DNA of 64,000 bases from the NCBI RefSeq assembly GCF_002847015.1, contig NZ_CP025085.1, forward strand, positions 558,001 through 622,000, written 5' to 3'. A program made the translations under genes and the position numbers. Positions 1-8,410 of this stretch are shown here, one piece after another (position 1 is the stretch's first letter; each line of letters begins with the position of its first letter). The DNA is from Prodigiosinella confusarubida (lineage in GTDB: Bacteria; Pseudomonadota; Gammaproteobacteria; Enterobacterales; Enterobacteriaceae). The notes beneath the pieces were generated by a model. That model had not been told where the DNA came from. It searched no databases and saw nothing but the letters and a program-made list of their open reading frames with translations.

Positions 1-609
1 TTTAGCGCCAATATTACCCCACGGCTGTATCACGCCATTACGTGAAATAGCCTGTATTTTTACTTCAGTTTTGGCATTTTTGGCCTTTTTATCCTGGGTC
101 ATGATGGCATTCATCACCATGTTTGAGGCTGCCGGAAACTCCTCATATCCCACTTTCAGTGGATTCTGCCGAGGCACACCTAAAATATCCCGTACTAGTA
201 TCCCTGCACCTTCCTGTGCAGCTGGTCTGGCCTTTGTCTCAGGACCAAACTGATCAACCGTAACGTCAGATTGCAGCGTGAAATTTACATTGGCTGGTAG
301 TTCAGTATAGAAAAACGTTAATCCATCATGGGTGTTGGCTATTTTTCCACCCCGACTTTCAATGGTAATTGGCGCGGATAAATCGGCTTTATCTGTTGAA
401 GTAAGTTTTTTGCCGTTGATGGTAACGTCATTAACCCCGATTTTTTCAGGTAAAACGTTGGAGGAGAAATTCACATCAGTGGACTGCCCGAATGCGATGC
501 TGTGCCAGACCAGTGGTGCTGTCTGAGGAGCAGCAAAAGAAGGCGTACTCCCCATCAATAAAAATGAATTAAGGGCTACAGTAATGAGCCCGGAAACAGC
601 GTATTTCAT
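1..609 (-). CDS. pelX: PelX-type exopolygalacturonate lyase (family PL9), N-terminal part
   Basis: This is the first 203 codons of a gene that runs off the left edge. It starts with ATG at 609 and has a clear signal peptide ending near SFA/APQ (residues 1-25), so the product is exported to the periplasm. The mature start carries FGQSTDVNF, NDVTINGKKLT and ESRGGKIANTHDGL, which I recognise from Erwinia chrysanthemi PelX, a pectate lyase of about 730 residues that releases unsaturated digalacturonate from the ends of pectic chains. The catalytic beta-helix part lies outside the window. A strong KdgR-type operator sits 47-65 bases upstream, as expected for a pectinase gene. The identification rests on recalled sequence similarity of the N-terminal region only. 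Confidence 0.85.
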   Translation of the reverse strand, partial: MKYAVSGLITVALNSFLLMGSTPSFAAPQTAPLVWHSIAFGQSTDVNFSSNVLPEKIGVNDVTINGKKLTSTDKADLSAPITIESRGGKIANTHDGLTFFYTELPANVNFTLQSDVTVDQFGPETKARPAAQEGAGILVRDILGVPRQNPLKVGYEEFPAASNMVMNAIMTQDKKAKNAKTEVKIQAISRNGVIQPWGNIGAK

Positions 610-968
610 ATTTTCCCCATCATTATTTGTTATTGGTCGGCGCATTATTACAAAAAATGAAACACTGTTTCTTTTGTGTGGCTCACAAAGTGGATGCGGT
701 TTTTTACCAAAAGTTTCCGTTTCGTGACTTAATCCGTAAATGAAACAGGCAGTTTGGCGGGGAGCATAAAAATTAACGCGGGAGTATCATCATACTTACC
801 CAAACAGCCCCAGTTTGAGTACACTTCCATTCATCTGAATTTAGCGCCTGGAATCCCGTTGGACAGGTATTTTTCGCTGAAAAATATGTAGTATTCCAGC
901 GTGATAACGGGTTTACTTTTGTCTGTCGCCATAATGGCGACATCTCTTGGTTTTTAGTCAGGATGCCT
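610..968. other. Divergent pelX/glmU intergenic region
   Basis: These 359 bases hold the KdgR box on the pelX side and, on the glmU side, about 190 bases without any gene I recognise. In E. coli and many relatives glmU follows atpC; here nothing of the atp operon is visible, so glmU must be read from a promoter in this stretch. I could not pick a convincing -35/-10 pair. Confidence 0.6.
656..674. promoter_or_regulatory. KdgR operator upstream of pelX
   Basis: AATGAAACACTGTTTCTTT contains the perfect dyad GAAACA-C-TGTTTC and matches the KdgR box known from pectinolysis genes of soft-rot bacteria. KdgR is the repressor relieved by 2-keto-3-deoxygluconate. It lies 47 bases before the pelX start, so repression of pelX is the natural reading. 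A weaker related stretch, AAATGAAACAGGCAGTTT, follows at 738-755 and may be a second, poor site. Confidence 0.8.
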
Positions 969-2339
969 ATGTCAAACAGTGCTATGAGTGTGGTTATCCT
1001 TGCCGCTGGCAAGGGAACCCGCATGTATTCCGATCTTCCTAAAGTACTTCACCCGCTGGCGGGTAAACCCATGGTTCAGCATATTATTGATGCAGCAATG
1101 AAAATTGGTGCCAGAAATATGCATCTGGTTTATGGACACTGTGGCGATCTACTGAAGGAAGCGCTGTCTGATTTATCGTTGAACTGGGTATTACAGGCTG
1201 AACAGCTGGGCACCGGTCATGCTATGCAACAGGCCGCACCCTGGTTTGCCGACGATGAAGATATCCTGATGCTGTATGGTGATGTGCCGCTGATTTCTCC
1301 GGCTACATTACAGCGGCTGTTACAGGCAAAACCGTTGGGTGGGATTGGTTTATTGACGGTGAAGGTTAATGATCCTACCGGTTATGGTCGCATCGTGCGT
1401 AAAAATGGCGAAGTCGTCGGTATTATTGAACACAAAGATGCCAGTGAGGAACAGCGGCAAATATCCGAGATCAATACCGGCATCCTGGTAGCAAATGGTC
1501 AGGATCTGAAACGCTGGTTGAGCCAACTTACCAACGATAACGTGCAGGGCGAGTATTACCTCACGGATATTATCGCCATGGCAGTACAGGAAGGCCATCG
1601 TGTTATGGCTGTTCATCCCGATAGCCAGAGTGAAGTAGAAGGGGTGAATAACCGCTTGCAACTCGCCACGCTGGAGCGTGTCTATCAGCAGGAACAGGCG
1701 AAAAAACTGTTGCTGGCCGGGGTGACGCTACGTGATCCTGCTCGTTTTGATCTGCGAGGGGAGTTGAAACACGGTCGTGATGTCACTATTGATACCAATG
1801 TCATTTTTGAAGGTGAGGTGACGTTGGGCAGTCGAGTCAAAATTGGCGCGGGTTGTGTAATAAAAAACAGTGTGATTGGTGACGATTGTGAGATCAGTCC
1901 ATACTCGGTAGTAGAAGATGCTGTACTTGAAGCGAAGTGCACTATTGGGCCTTTTGCCCGTTTACGTCCAGGGGCCGAGCTGGCGGAAGGTGCTCATGTA
2001 GGTAACTTTGTCGAGCTGAAGAAAGCCCGTTTGGGGAAAGGCTCCAAAGCGGGTCACTTAAGCTATCTGGGTGATGCTGACATTGGTGCTGGCGTAAATA
2101 TTGGTGCCGGAACCATTACCTGCAATTACGATGGTGCAAATAAGCATAAAACCATTATCGGTGATGATGTGTTTGTTGGTTCTGATACTCAACTGGTGGC
2201 GCCGGTTAGCGTAGCCAAAGGTGCCACGATAGGTGCCGGTACCACCATTACCCGGAATGTTGGTGAGAATGAGCTGGTTATCAGTCGGGTGAAGCAACAA
2301 CATATTGCTGGTTGGGTGCGTCCGGTAAAGAGAAAATAA
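969..2339 (+). CDS. glmU: Bifunctional GlcNAc-1-P uridyltransferase / GlcN-1-P acetyltransferase GlmU
   Basis: GlmU acetylates glucosamine-1-phosphate and then makes UDP-GlcNAc, the cytoplasmic precursor of peptidoglycan and lipid A. The N-terminal pyrophosphorylase domain shows [15 protein letters not shown] at residues 10-24; the C-terminal half (from about residue 250) is a left-handed beta-helix acetyltransferase with repeated hexapeptides such as [19 protein letters not shown] choose the ATG at 969: it gives 456 residues, the E. coli length, and leaves an AGGA five bases upstream, whereas the in-frame ATG at 963 overlaps that AGGA. glmS follows after 331 bases. The upstream neighbour is pelX rather than the usual atp operon. 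Confidence 0.97.
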   Translation: MSNSAMSVVILAAGKGTRMYSDLPKVLHPLAGKPMVQHIIDAAMKIGARNMHLVYGHCGDLLKEALSDLSLNWVLQAEQLGTGHAMQQAAPWFADDEDILMLYGDVPLISPATLQRLLQAKPLGGIGLLTVKVNDPTGYGRIVRKNGEVVGIIEHKDASEEQRQISEINTGILVANGQDLKRWLSQLTNDNVQGEYYLTDIIAMAVQEGHRVMAVHPDSQSEVEGVNNRLQLATLERVYQQEQAKKLLLAGVTLRDPARFDLRGELKHGRDVTIDTNVIFEGEVTLGSRVKIGAGCVIKNSVIGDDCEISPYSVVEDAVLEAKCTIGPFARLRPGAELAEGAHVGNFVELKKARLGKGSKAGHLSYLGDADIGAGVNIGAGTITCNYDGANKHKTIIGDDVFVGSDTQLVAPVSVAKGATIGAGTTITRNVGENELVISRVKQQHIAGWVRPVKRK

Positions 2340-2670
2340 CCGAGTCGATGGCTGTGAATACCTCATCGGTTTTGTTATCGGTTTGCTCTTTTGTCATCTC
2401 CGCGATGTCGGGGATCCATTCTGGCAGCGCTGACAATCTTTGATGTATTCCCATACTTGCTGAGGACAGGCGTTAAAACGGCAGCAATAACCAACTAAAC
2501 AACGTTTTGATATAAAGACGGTTTTGTTCTGTGTTTTATCGATAGAACACAGGACAAAACATAATAATCCCCCAACTCTACAAGGCTCGGGGAACCCGGA
2601 AAAAACCGGAATAATCAGGTCAGAGACATCTCTGGTGACACAATATGTCACTTCTATAGGAATACAACAG
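2340..2670 (+). other. glmU-glmS intergenic leader
   Basis: There is no gene in these 331 bases. The stretch ends with AGGA about eight bases before the glmS ATG. In E. coli the glmS leader is the target of the small RNA GlmZ after processing at the glmU stop codon. A similar leader role is likely here, but I cannot point to the pairing site by eye. Confidence 0.4.
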
Positions 2671-4506
2671 ATGTGTGGAATAGTAGGCGCTGTTGCGCAG
2701 CGTGATATTGCAGAAATACTGCTGGAAGGGCTACGTCGTCTGGAATACCGCGGTTATGATTCGGCTGGTCTGGCAGTCGTGGACAATGATGGTCATATGA
2801 CCCGTTTACGCCGTTTGGGCAAGGTACAGATTCTGGCTCAAGCAGCCGATGAACATCCGTTGCACGGTGGTACCGGAATTGCTCATACGCGTTGGGCTAC
2901 ACATGGTGAGCCTTCTGAAGATAACGCCCATCCTCATGTTTCTGGATACATTACCGTAGTGCATAACGGTATTATCGAAAATCACGAACCGTTACGTGAA
3001 CTGCTGGTTAAACGTGGTTATCGGTTTGCTTCAGAAACCGACACTGAGGTCGTGGCGCATCTGGTTCACTGGGAACAGCAGCAAAGTGGGGGTTCACTGG
3101 TAGACGTGGTGAAGCGTGTTATTCCTCAGTTGCGTGGTGCGTACGGAATGGTGTTGTTGGATAGCCGTGATCCCAGCGTGATGGTGGCCGCCCGTTCAGG
3201 CAGTCCGTTAGTGGTTGGTCTTGGTGTCGGGGAAAACTTTATCGCCTCCGACCAACTGGCATTATTGCCGGTGACTCGTCGTTTTATCTTCCTGGAAGAG
3301 GGGGACGTGGCTGAAATTACTCGTCGCACCGTGCATATTTTCGATAAGCAAGGTCAGGATGTTAAACGCGAAGAGATTGAATCCAGCGTGCAATACGATG
3401 CCGGTGACAAGGGAACTTACCGTCACTACATGCAAAAAGAGATCTACGAACAACCGATGGCTATTAAAAATACCCTGGAAGGGCGTTTCAGCCACGGCGA
3501 GATCAATCTGTCCGAATTAGGGCCAAAAGCGGATGAACTGCTGGCGAAAGTTCAGCATATTCAAATTATTGCCTGCGGTACGTCTTACAATTCCGGTATG
3601 GTTTCCCGTTACTGGTTTGAAGCGTTGGCGGGAGTGCCTTGTGATGTGGAAATCGCTTCTGAATTCCGTTACCGCAAACCGGCAGTACGCGCTAATAGCC
3701 TGATGATTACACTGTCTCAGTCTGGTGAAACAGCCGATACCCTCGCGGCATTACGTATGTCCAAAGAGTTGGGTTATCTCGGTTCATTGGCGATTTGTAA
3801 TGTTGCGGGTTCTTCACTGGTGCGTGAATCCGATCTGGCGTTAATGACCAAAGCCGGTGTGGAAATCGGTGTGGCATCAACCAAAGCTTTCACCACGCAA
3901 CTGACGGTACTGCTGATGCTGGTGGCGCGTATTGGCCATTTGCGCGGTATGGATGCGAAAATCGAGCACGATATTGTTCATGCTTTGCAGGCATTGCCAG
4001 CACGTATAGAGCAGATGTTGTCGCAGGACAAACTGATCGAATCGCTGGCGGAGGGTTTTTCTGACAAGCATCATGCCTTGTTCCTGGGGCGTGGCGATCA
4101 GTATCCGATTGCAATGGAAGGCGCGCTGAAGCTTAAAGAGATCTCTTATATCCATGCAGAAGCCTATGCAGCGGGCGAGTTGAAACATGGCCCGCTGGCG
4201 CTGATTGATGCTGATATGCCGGTGGTAGTGGTGGCTCCCAATAACGAGCTGTTGGAAAAGTTGAAGTCCAATATTGAAGAAGTGCGGGCGCGTGGCGGTG
4301 AATTATATGTATTTGCCGATGAAGCCGCTGGTTTCACTTCTGATAGCGAGATGATGAAGCTTATCAAACTGCCTCATGTTGAAGATGTTATTGCGCCGAT
4401 CTTCTATACCGTTCCACTACAACTGCTGGCTTATCATGTAGCATTGATTAAAGGCACTGATGTGGATCAGCCACGTAATTTGGCAAAATCTGTCACTGTA
4501 GAGTAA
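2671..4506 (+). CDS. glmS: Glutamine--fructose-6-phosphate aminotransferase (isomerising) GlmS
   Basis: GlmS makes glucosamine-6-phosphate from fructose-6-phosphate and glutamine, the entry step to amino sugars. The start is fixed by MCGIVGA: Cys2, exposed after Met removal, is the glutaminase nucleophile. The class II amidotransferase domain (about 1-240) shows [11 protein letters not shown] and HTRWATHG. Two SIS sugar-isomerase domains follow, with ACGTSYNSG and SQSGETADT, and the C-terminus KSVTVE is typical. The length is 611 residues, near the 609 of E. coli. An in-frame extension upstream to 2524 exists but would destroy the N-terminal nucleophile and is rejected. It sits downstream of glmU and ends at a good terminator. 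Confidence 0.98.
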   Translation: MCGIVGAVAQRDIAEILLEGLRRLEYRGYDSAGLAVVDNDGHMTRLRRLGKVQILAQAADEHPLHGGTGIAHTRWATHGEPSEDNAHPHVSGYITVVHNGIIENHEPLRELLVKRGYRFASETDTEVVAHLVHWEQQQSGGSLVDVVKRVIPQLRGAYGMVLLDSRDPSVMVAARSGSPLVVGLGVGENFIASDQLALLPVTRRFIFLEEGDVAEITRRTVHIFDKQGQDVKREEIESSVQYDAGDKGTYRHYMQKEIYEQPMAIKNTLEGRFSHGEINLSELGPKADELLAKVQHIQIIACGTSYNSGMVSRYWFEALAGVPCDVEIASEFRYRKPAVRANSLMITLSQSGETADTLAALRMSKELGYLGSLAICNVAGSSLVRESDLALMTKAGVEIGVASTKAFTTQLTVLLMLVARIGHLRGMDAKIEHDIVHALQALPARIEQMLSQDKLIESLAEGFSDKHHALFLGRGDQYPIAMEGALKLKEISYIHAEAYAAGELKHGPLALIDADMPVVVVAPNNELLEKLKSNIEEVRARGGELYVFADEAAGFTSDSEMMKLIKLPHVEDVIAPIFYTVPLQLLAYHVALIKGTDVDQPRNLAKSVTVE

Positions 4507-4564
4507 GTGTAGTAATAAGCTAGTCAGGTTTGTGGAATGACAACATAGTTGTTAACTGAAAAAT

Positions 4565-4602
4565 CCGGTTATGCTGTTCAAAAAGCATACCGGGTTTTTT
4601 TT
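4565..4602 (+). terminator. Rho-independent terminator after glmS
   Basis: CCGGTTATGCT pairs with AGCATACCGG across a short A-rich loop and is followed by eight T residues, about 60 bases after the glmS stop. This is a standard intrinsic terminator. Confidence 0.85.
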
Positions 4603-4771
4603 ATGCCTAAATCGAAATAGTCACTGTCAGAGACGGTGATTGCTTCCCTGATTAGACAAGGGAGAGATCTTGGAGACGGAACGTATTATCAACTGTGGAT
4701 AATACGCCACGAAATACCCTTTTCTGAGAGATCTCATCACGTCTAGCTACATAAACGGGACGAGTACAGTA

Positions 4772-4978
4772 TTACGATGAAGTAAGATGTGAGCCATGCC
4801 AGGGGTCATCGCGACGCTCATCCGGCATTTCGGCGGTGTCGGCAATGTTAAAATGCGATTTAAACCCATTATGATTTCTTGATTCCCCTACCATTGCATG
4901 AGAAGTGGGTACGGCAGCCATAGCGCCGATGGAAATAAAAAGGAAAAAAACGGCGGTGATGGTCTCTGAGATTTTCAT
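4772..4978 (-). CDS. Small exported protein of unknown function
   Basis: A 68-residue product begins MKISETITAVFFLFISIG and has a signal peptide ending near TSHA. The mature part is only about 40 residues, hydrophilic, with HFNIADTAEMPDERRDDPW and a His/Ser-rich tail. An upstream in-frame ATG at 5026 would add 16 residues before the signal peptide, which makes the inner ATG the better start. It lies alone between the glmS terminator and the AraC remnant. I do not recognise the family. A real signal peptide followed by an acidic short mature peptide suggests a small periplasmic or secreted protein. Confidence 0.55.
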   Translation of the reverse strand: MKISETITAVFFLFISIGAMAAVPTSHAMVGESRNHNGFKSHFNIADTAEMPDERRDDPWHGSHLTSS

Positions 4979-5168
4979 CCTGTCTCGGGCTCCCCACTGT
5001 TGCGTTGTATCGGATGACAGGAGCATTTTGCCTGTACTAGCGTCATGTTCTGTCAGTGGGTTTTAAAGCTGAGGGGCTCTGTATGTCCGTTTACGTCTAA
5101 TGTGACAATGTGCTGCCTATTTGTATGATGGGCCATCATGACGATGCTAATAAATTTCGATCTCTCCG

Positions 5169-5561
5169 CTAATGAGAAGAGACAAATTCTGACGCAAAAT
5201 GCGCAGGTGGTACCGCAAAGTTCTCCCGCATACGTTTTGTCTCTTCGGCTGGGGGCAACCCGAATAAGCGTTTGAATTCGCGATTAAACTGTGAAGGACT
5301 TTCATAACCCACAGATCGGCTTGCTACTGCCGCTGTGACGCCTTGTCGCACCATCATCAGTCGGGCCTGATGCAGACGTGTCGATTTCACGTACTGCATG
5401 GGTGATGTGCGAGTTATAGCCTTAAAGTGGCTATGAAAGGTCGGCACACTCATTCCTGCTTCGTCAGCCAGTTGGCTCAGACTAAGGGGAGTTGAGTAGG
5501 TGGCATGAATACGGCGTAACGCTTTGCCTATTTTGCCGAATTGCCCGTGCCATGCTGGCAA
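5169..5561 (-). pseudogene. AraC-family regulator remnant, DNA-binding domain only
   Basis: About 130 residues remain of a regulator that is normally about 300 long. They cover a complete AraC double helix-turn-helix domain: LSLSQLADEAGMSVPTFHSHF is helix-turn-helix one and VASRSVGYESPSQFNREFKRLFG is the second. The type (FHSHFKAITRTSPMQYVK) is that of AraC proteins with an AraC_N (PF06719) ligand domain, which is entirely missing. The reading frame meets a stop at 5565-5567; only a TTG at 5561 could start it. The missing 5' part faces the truncated SDR gene on the other strand, so one deletion seems to have removed both 5' ends. It may be silent or make a bare DNA-binding domain. Confidence 0.75.
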
Positions 5562-5698
5562 TAATTAATAGTGATGCGCCACCGACACATTTACTATTGG
5601 GAAGTGATGCTCTCGGCCTGGTGCGAGATAAACTGAAAGATTATGCAGCCGAAATCGAGGCTTGGGAAGAGTTAACGCGTTCAACTGACGGTAAGTAA
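5553..5698 (+). pseudogene. Short-chain dehydrogenase/reductase, C-terminal remnant
   Basis: From about 5553 the plus strand encodes MLAIINSDAPPTHLLLGSDA followed by VRDKLKDYAAEIEAWEELTR and a stop at 5698. This is the C-terminal tail of classical SDR oxidoreductases of the kind often divergent from an AraC_N regulator (the PPxHLLLGSDAL...V...W...TRSTD end). About 200 N-terminal residues, including the NAD(P)-binding TGxxxGIG and the YxxxK catalytic motif, are absent. It cannot be an active enzyme. It abuts the AraC remnant almost base to base and ends 120 bases before a strong terminator that probably served it. Confidence 0.75.
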
Positions 5699-5820
5699 AT
5701 TTTTCCTATAGTTGTTTTGAGTGGTTATCCTATTGATATATAAAAACATATTTATTAATCATTATGATGCATGAAGGCGGAAAAGCACCTGCAATTTGAA
5801 AGATGCTGGGTATATAACAT

Positions 5821-5868
5821 CCGTCCGATAGTTCCCAGAAAATAGGGTAACTACCGGACGGTTTTTTT
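5821..5868 (+). terminator. Rho-independent terminator after the SDR remnant
   Basis: CCGTCCGATAGTTCCC pairs with GGGTAACTACCGGACGG, leaving an A-rich loop, and is followed by seven T residues. It closes the SDR remnant and isolates the aryl polyene cluster from upstream reading. Confidence 0.9.
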
Positions 5869-5958
5869 ATGGTGTGAACTTATATGGGGTAAGACGTCTG
5901 GTGTATAACGGATTTTGGTTCGGTGAGTTTGAGTTTGTCTTTTGGGTTTTAATTGTTT

Positions 5959-5988
5959 TTGTCAACTTATCGATAATTTATGTAAAAT
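5959..5988 (+). promoter_or_regulatory. Predicted sigma-70 promoter of the aryl polyene cluster
   Basis: TTGTCA at 5959-5964 and TAAAAT at 5983-5988 are separated by 18 bases in an A+T-rich stretch, with the first cluster gene starting 96 bases downstream. It is the best promoter-like pair between the SDR terminator and the cluster. The 5869-5958 stretch before it holds nothing I recognise. Confidence 0.45.
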
Positions 5989-6032
5989 AGATTAAATGAT
6001 GCGTCAATTCATCTGTTTTTGCATCAGAGGCG

Positions 6033-6053
6033 CTGTTCCCTATTATGGAACAG
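6033..6053. promoter_or_regulatory. Inverted repeat in the leader of the aryl polyene cluster
   Basis: CTGTTCC-CTATTAT-GGAACAG is a perfect 7-base inverted repeat 31 bases before the first ATG and about 45 bases after the predicted -10. It is not followed by a T run, so it is not a terminator. It could be an operator or a leader hairpin. Confidence 0.45.
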
Positions 6054-6083
6054 TTCAAGGGTTAGTTTATTGATAGGGATTTT

Positions 6084-6470
6084 ATGAAAAAACAGCATTT
6101 TTTAGCTGGTTTGGTCTGTGTGTTTGTGTTGGCTGGCTGTGCGCGTACTGCGCCTGTGGTCAATGTAAACAAACCAGTTGCCGGCAGTTACACCAATGAT
6201 CAAGTCAGAGTTGCCATTCTTCAGGCTGGTCTGCAACGTAAGTGGGTGATGACGCCAGTTTCTCCTGGTGTCATTAATGGTCATATTGACGACCGGGGTC
6301 ATGTTGCTGATATCCGCATTACCTATACACCAACTCAGTATTCTATCAACTATGTTGGTAGTCAGAATTTGAAAGCCCAGCATGGCATGATCCACAAAAC
6401 ATATAACCGCTGGATAAACAATCTGGATCGTGACATCCAATTAAAACTGGCTTCACAGCAAATTAAATAA
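6084..6470 (+). CDS. apeA: Lipoprotein at the head of the aryl polyene cluster (ApeA position)
   Basis: A 128-residue lipoprotein precursor with lipobox VLAGC (Cys19). The mature part has YTNDQVRVAILQAGLQRKW, a compact domain with alternating strands, and a YNRWINNLDRDI tail. Proteins of this kind are found at the start of aryl polyene clusters; the symbol is assigned from its position ahead of the methyltransferase, not from a known activity. The residue after Cys is Ala, so lipoprotein sorting would send it to the outer membrane, where the polyene ends up. A leader inverted repeat precedes it and the methyltransferase gene follows after 68 bases. Confidence 0.6.
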   Translation: MKKQHFLAGLVCVFVLAGCARTAPVVNVNKPVAGSYTNDQVRVAILQAGLQRKWVMTPVSPGVINGHIDDRGHVADIRITYTPTQYSINYVGSQNLKAQHGMIHKTYNRWINNLDRDIQLKLASQQIK

Positions 6471-6538
6471 TTATTCTGGCCGGATAACTATTATTCGGCA
6501 TTTTTTATTATTAATTAATTGTTTTACAGGGAAAATTT

Positions 6539-7606
6539 GTGTCTTACGGATATGACAAAGATGATACCCGTGCTCTGGATGCTATTACTGAAGCCCAGCG
6601 TATTGCTTTTGCCCCAATGCTATTTCAGGCGGCGATTAATCTGCGTAATTATGGAATTCTGTCTTTCCTGGATGATGCAGGTACTGACGGCGTATTGCTT
6701 GATGATATCGTCGCGGCCACCTCTTTAAATCGTTATGCGGTGGAGCTTTTACTGGATGTAGGGCTTAGCGGGCGTATGGTTATTCTGCGGGATGAGCGTT
6801 ATTACCTTGCAAAAGTTGGACATTACCTTATTCATGATCGTATGACTCGGGTGAATATGGATTTTACCCAGGACGTTTGTTATCAAGGAATGTTTCATCT
6901 TGATGAAGCGTTGTCACAAAATAAGCCAGTTGGATTAAATATTTTTGGTGATTGGCCGACAATTTATCCGGCATTAAGCCAACTGCCTCAGAAAGTAAAA
7001 GAAAGCTGGTTTGCCTTTGATCATTTCTATTCTGATGCGGCTTTTAAAGCGGCCTTGCTTCACATTTTTATGTACAAGCCGAAACAATTATATGATGTGG
7101 GCGGGAACACAGGTAAATGGGCAATGTGCTGCTATGACCATGATCAGGATGTGCATATCAGTATTCTCGATTTACCAGAACAAATAGCCCTTTCTGTAGC
7201 AAATATTGCAGATGCAGGTAAATCCGATCGTATTAACGGTATTGCAGTCGATATGCTTTCTGATTGCAAACTGCCGGGCGAAGCTGATATTTGGTGGATG
7301 AGCCAGTTTCTCGACTGTTTCAGCGAGGAACAGATCGTGGCAATTTTGCGCAAAATAGCTCTGGCGATGAAAGCGGATGCACGGGTCTGTATTCTGGAAA
7401 TTTTTTGGGATTGTCAACCGTGGGAAGCGGGTGCGTTCAGCCTTAACGCCTCGTCTCTTTATTTCACGTGTATTGCTAACGGTAATAGTCGTTTCTACGC
7501 GGCCAGACGTTTTCTGCCTTTGTTGACCGAAGCAGGATTTGTCGTAGAAAAACAGGTTGATGGTCTTGGCATTGGCCACTCACTGCTTATTTGTAAAAAG
7601 CAATGA
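6539..7606 (+). CDS. apeB: SAM-dependent methyltransferase ApeB
   Basis: Starts with GTG at 6539, eight bases after ACAGGG. The 355-residue protein has an N-terminal winged-helix dimerisation part (LNRYAVELLLDVGLSGRM near residue 65-85) and a Rossmann methyltransferase domain with the SAM-binding motif LYDVGGNTGKW near residue 185, the layout of class I O- and C-methyltransferases. In E. coli-type aryl polyenes the aromatic head carries a methyl group, so ring methylation of the head group is the likely job. It is second in the cluster, with 72 bases to the next gene. Confidence 0.85.
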   Translation: MSYGYDKDDTRALDAITEAQRIAFAPMLFQAAINLRNYGILSFLDDAGTDGVLLDDIVAATSLNRYAVELLLDVGLSGRMVILRDERYYLAKVGHYLIHDRMTRVNMDFTQDVCYQGMFHLDEALSQNKPVGLNIFGDWPTIYPALSQLPQKVKESWFAFDHFYSDAAFKAALLHIFMYKPKQLYDVGGNTGKWAMCCYDHDQDVHISILDLPEQIALSVANIADAGKSDRINGIAVDMLSDCKLPGEADIWWMSQFLDCFSEEQIVAILRKIALAMKADARVCILEIFWDCQPWEAGAFSLNASSLYFTCIANGNSRFYAARRFLPLLTEAGFVVEKQVDGLGIGHSLLICKKQ

Positions 7607-7678
7607 GTAAAGTCGATAAACATCAGCAGTGTCCATAGGTATTTTTGACGCAATGAATACCGAAAGAAGAACAATAGT

Positions 7679-8410
7679 ATGAGACTCGCTTTTACACTCC
7701 TTGATTGGCAGGCTGGTGCTCCGGGGCTTGATGACATTGCTGACTGGCAATACTGGTCTAAACAACCAGGCGCAGTAATAAATGTCGACCAGCCGCTGGC
7801 CAAATGCCGCCAACTGCCGATGATGATGGCACGTCGCCTGAGCAGTGGCAGTCGGCTAGCTGTGGATTGTGGATTGGCACTGTTGCGTCGTCAGGTTGTT
7901 GATGCCATTGTTTTTACCAGTCGTCATGGTGAACTGGAACGTAACCTGCGAATTTTGCTGGCATTATCACGAAATGAAAACCTGTCACCCACCGATTTTG
8001 CCATGTCGGTTCACAATGCGGCGGTGGGAAGCCTGACGATTGCTGCCGCGGCAGCTTTAGTATCTACGTCTCTTGCCGCTGGTATGGATTCTTTCCAACA
8101 AGGGATGGTTGAAGTGGCCGCACTCCATTCCGCAGGCTACAACAATATTCTTTTGGTGGATTTCGATGGAGTGATTCCCGAGTTTTACCATCAACACATT
8201 CCTGTTCAGATGCCTCGTTATCCTTATGCGGTTGCTTTACTGTTGGGTCCTGGTGAGGAAATACGTTGCAAATCGATGCCAGCGGTAGGGCATGACGAAC
8301 CAAACTTACCGCAAAGTCTACAGTTTCTGCATGCCGTTCTGGCCCAAAAACCAGGTTTTCTTATTCGTGGCGAACGGCTTAACTGGCTGTGGGAGGGACG
8401 TTATGTATGA
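7679..8410 (+). CDS. apeC: Ketosynthase-like chain length factor ApeC
   Basis: A 243-residue member of the short beta-ketoacyl-synthase-like family found in aryl polyene clusters. It keeps the thiolase-fold segments FAMSVHNAAVGSLTIAAAAA and HSAGYNNILLVDFDG, but no cysteine occupies the nucleophile position. It is about 140 residues shorter than a full ketosynthase. In the characterised Xenorhabdus system this protein pairs with a full ketosynthase as a chain-length-factor-like subunit (established for the family; my inference here). Its stop overlaps the apeD start by eight bases. Confidence 0.85.
   Translation: MRLAFTLLDWQAGAPGLDDIADWQYWSKQPGAVINVDQPLAKCRQLPMMMARRLSSGSRLAVDCGLALLRRQVVDAIVFTSRHGELERNLRILLALSRNENLSPTDFAMSVHNAAVGSLTIAAAAALVSTSLAAGMDSFQQGMVEVAALHSAGYNNILLVDFDGVIPEFYHQHIPVQMPRYPYAVALLLGPGEEIRCKSMPAVGHDEPNLPQSLQFLHAVLAQKPGFLIRGERLNWLWEGRYV

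Noticed and set aside
675-687. CRP-like TGTG...TCACA pair near the pelX promoter
   Set aside because: The spacing of the two halves is three bases too short for a CRP site.
773-962. Short frames upstream of glmU
   Set aside because: Small frames on both strands lack ribosome sites and recognisable products; treated as intergenic.
2524-2670. 49-codon N-terminal extension of glmS
   Set aside because: GlmS needs Cys directly after the initiator Met as its nucleophile, so the start must be at 2671.
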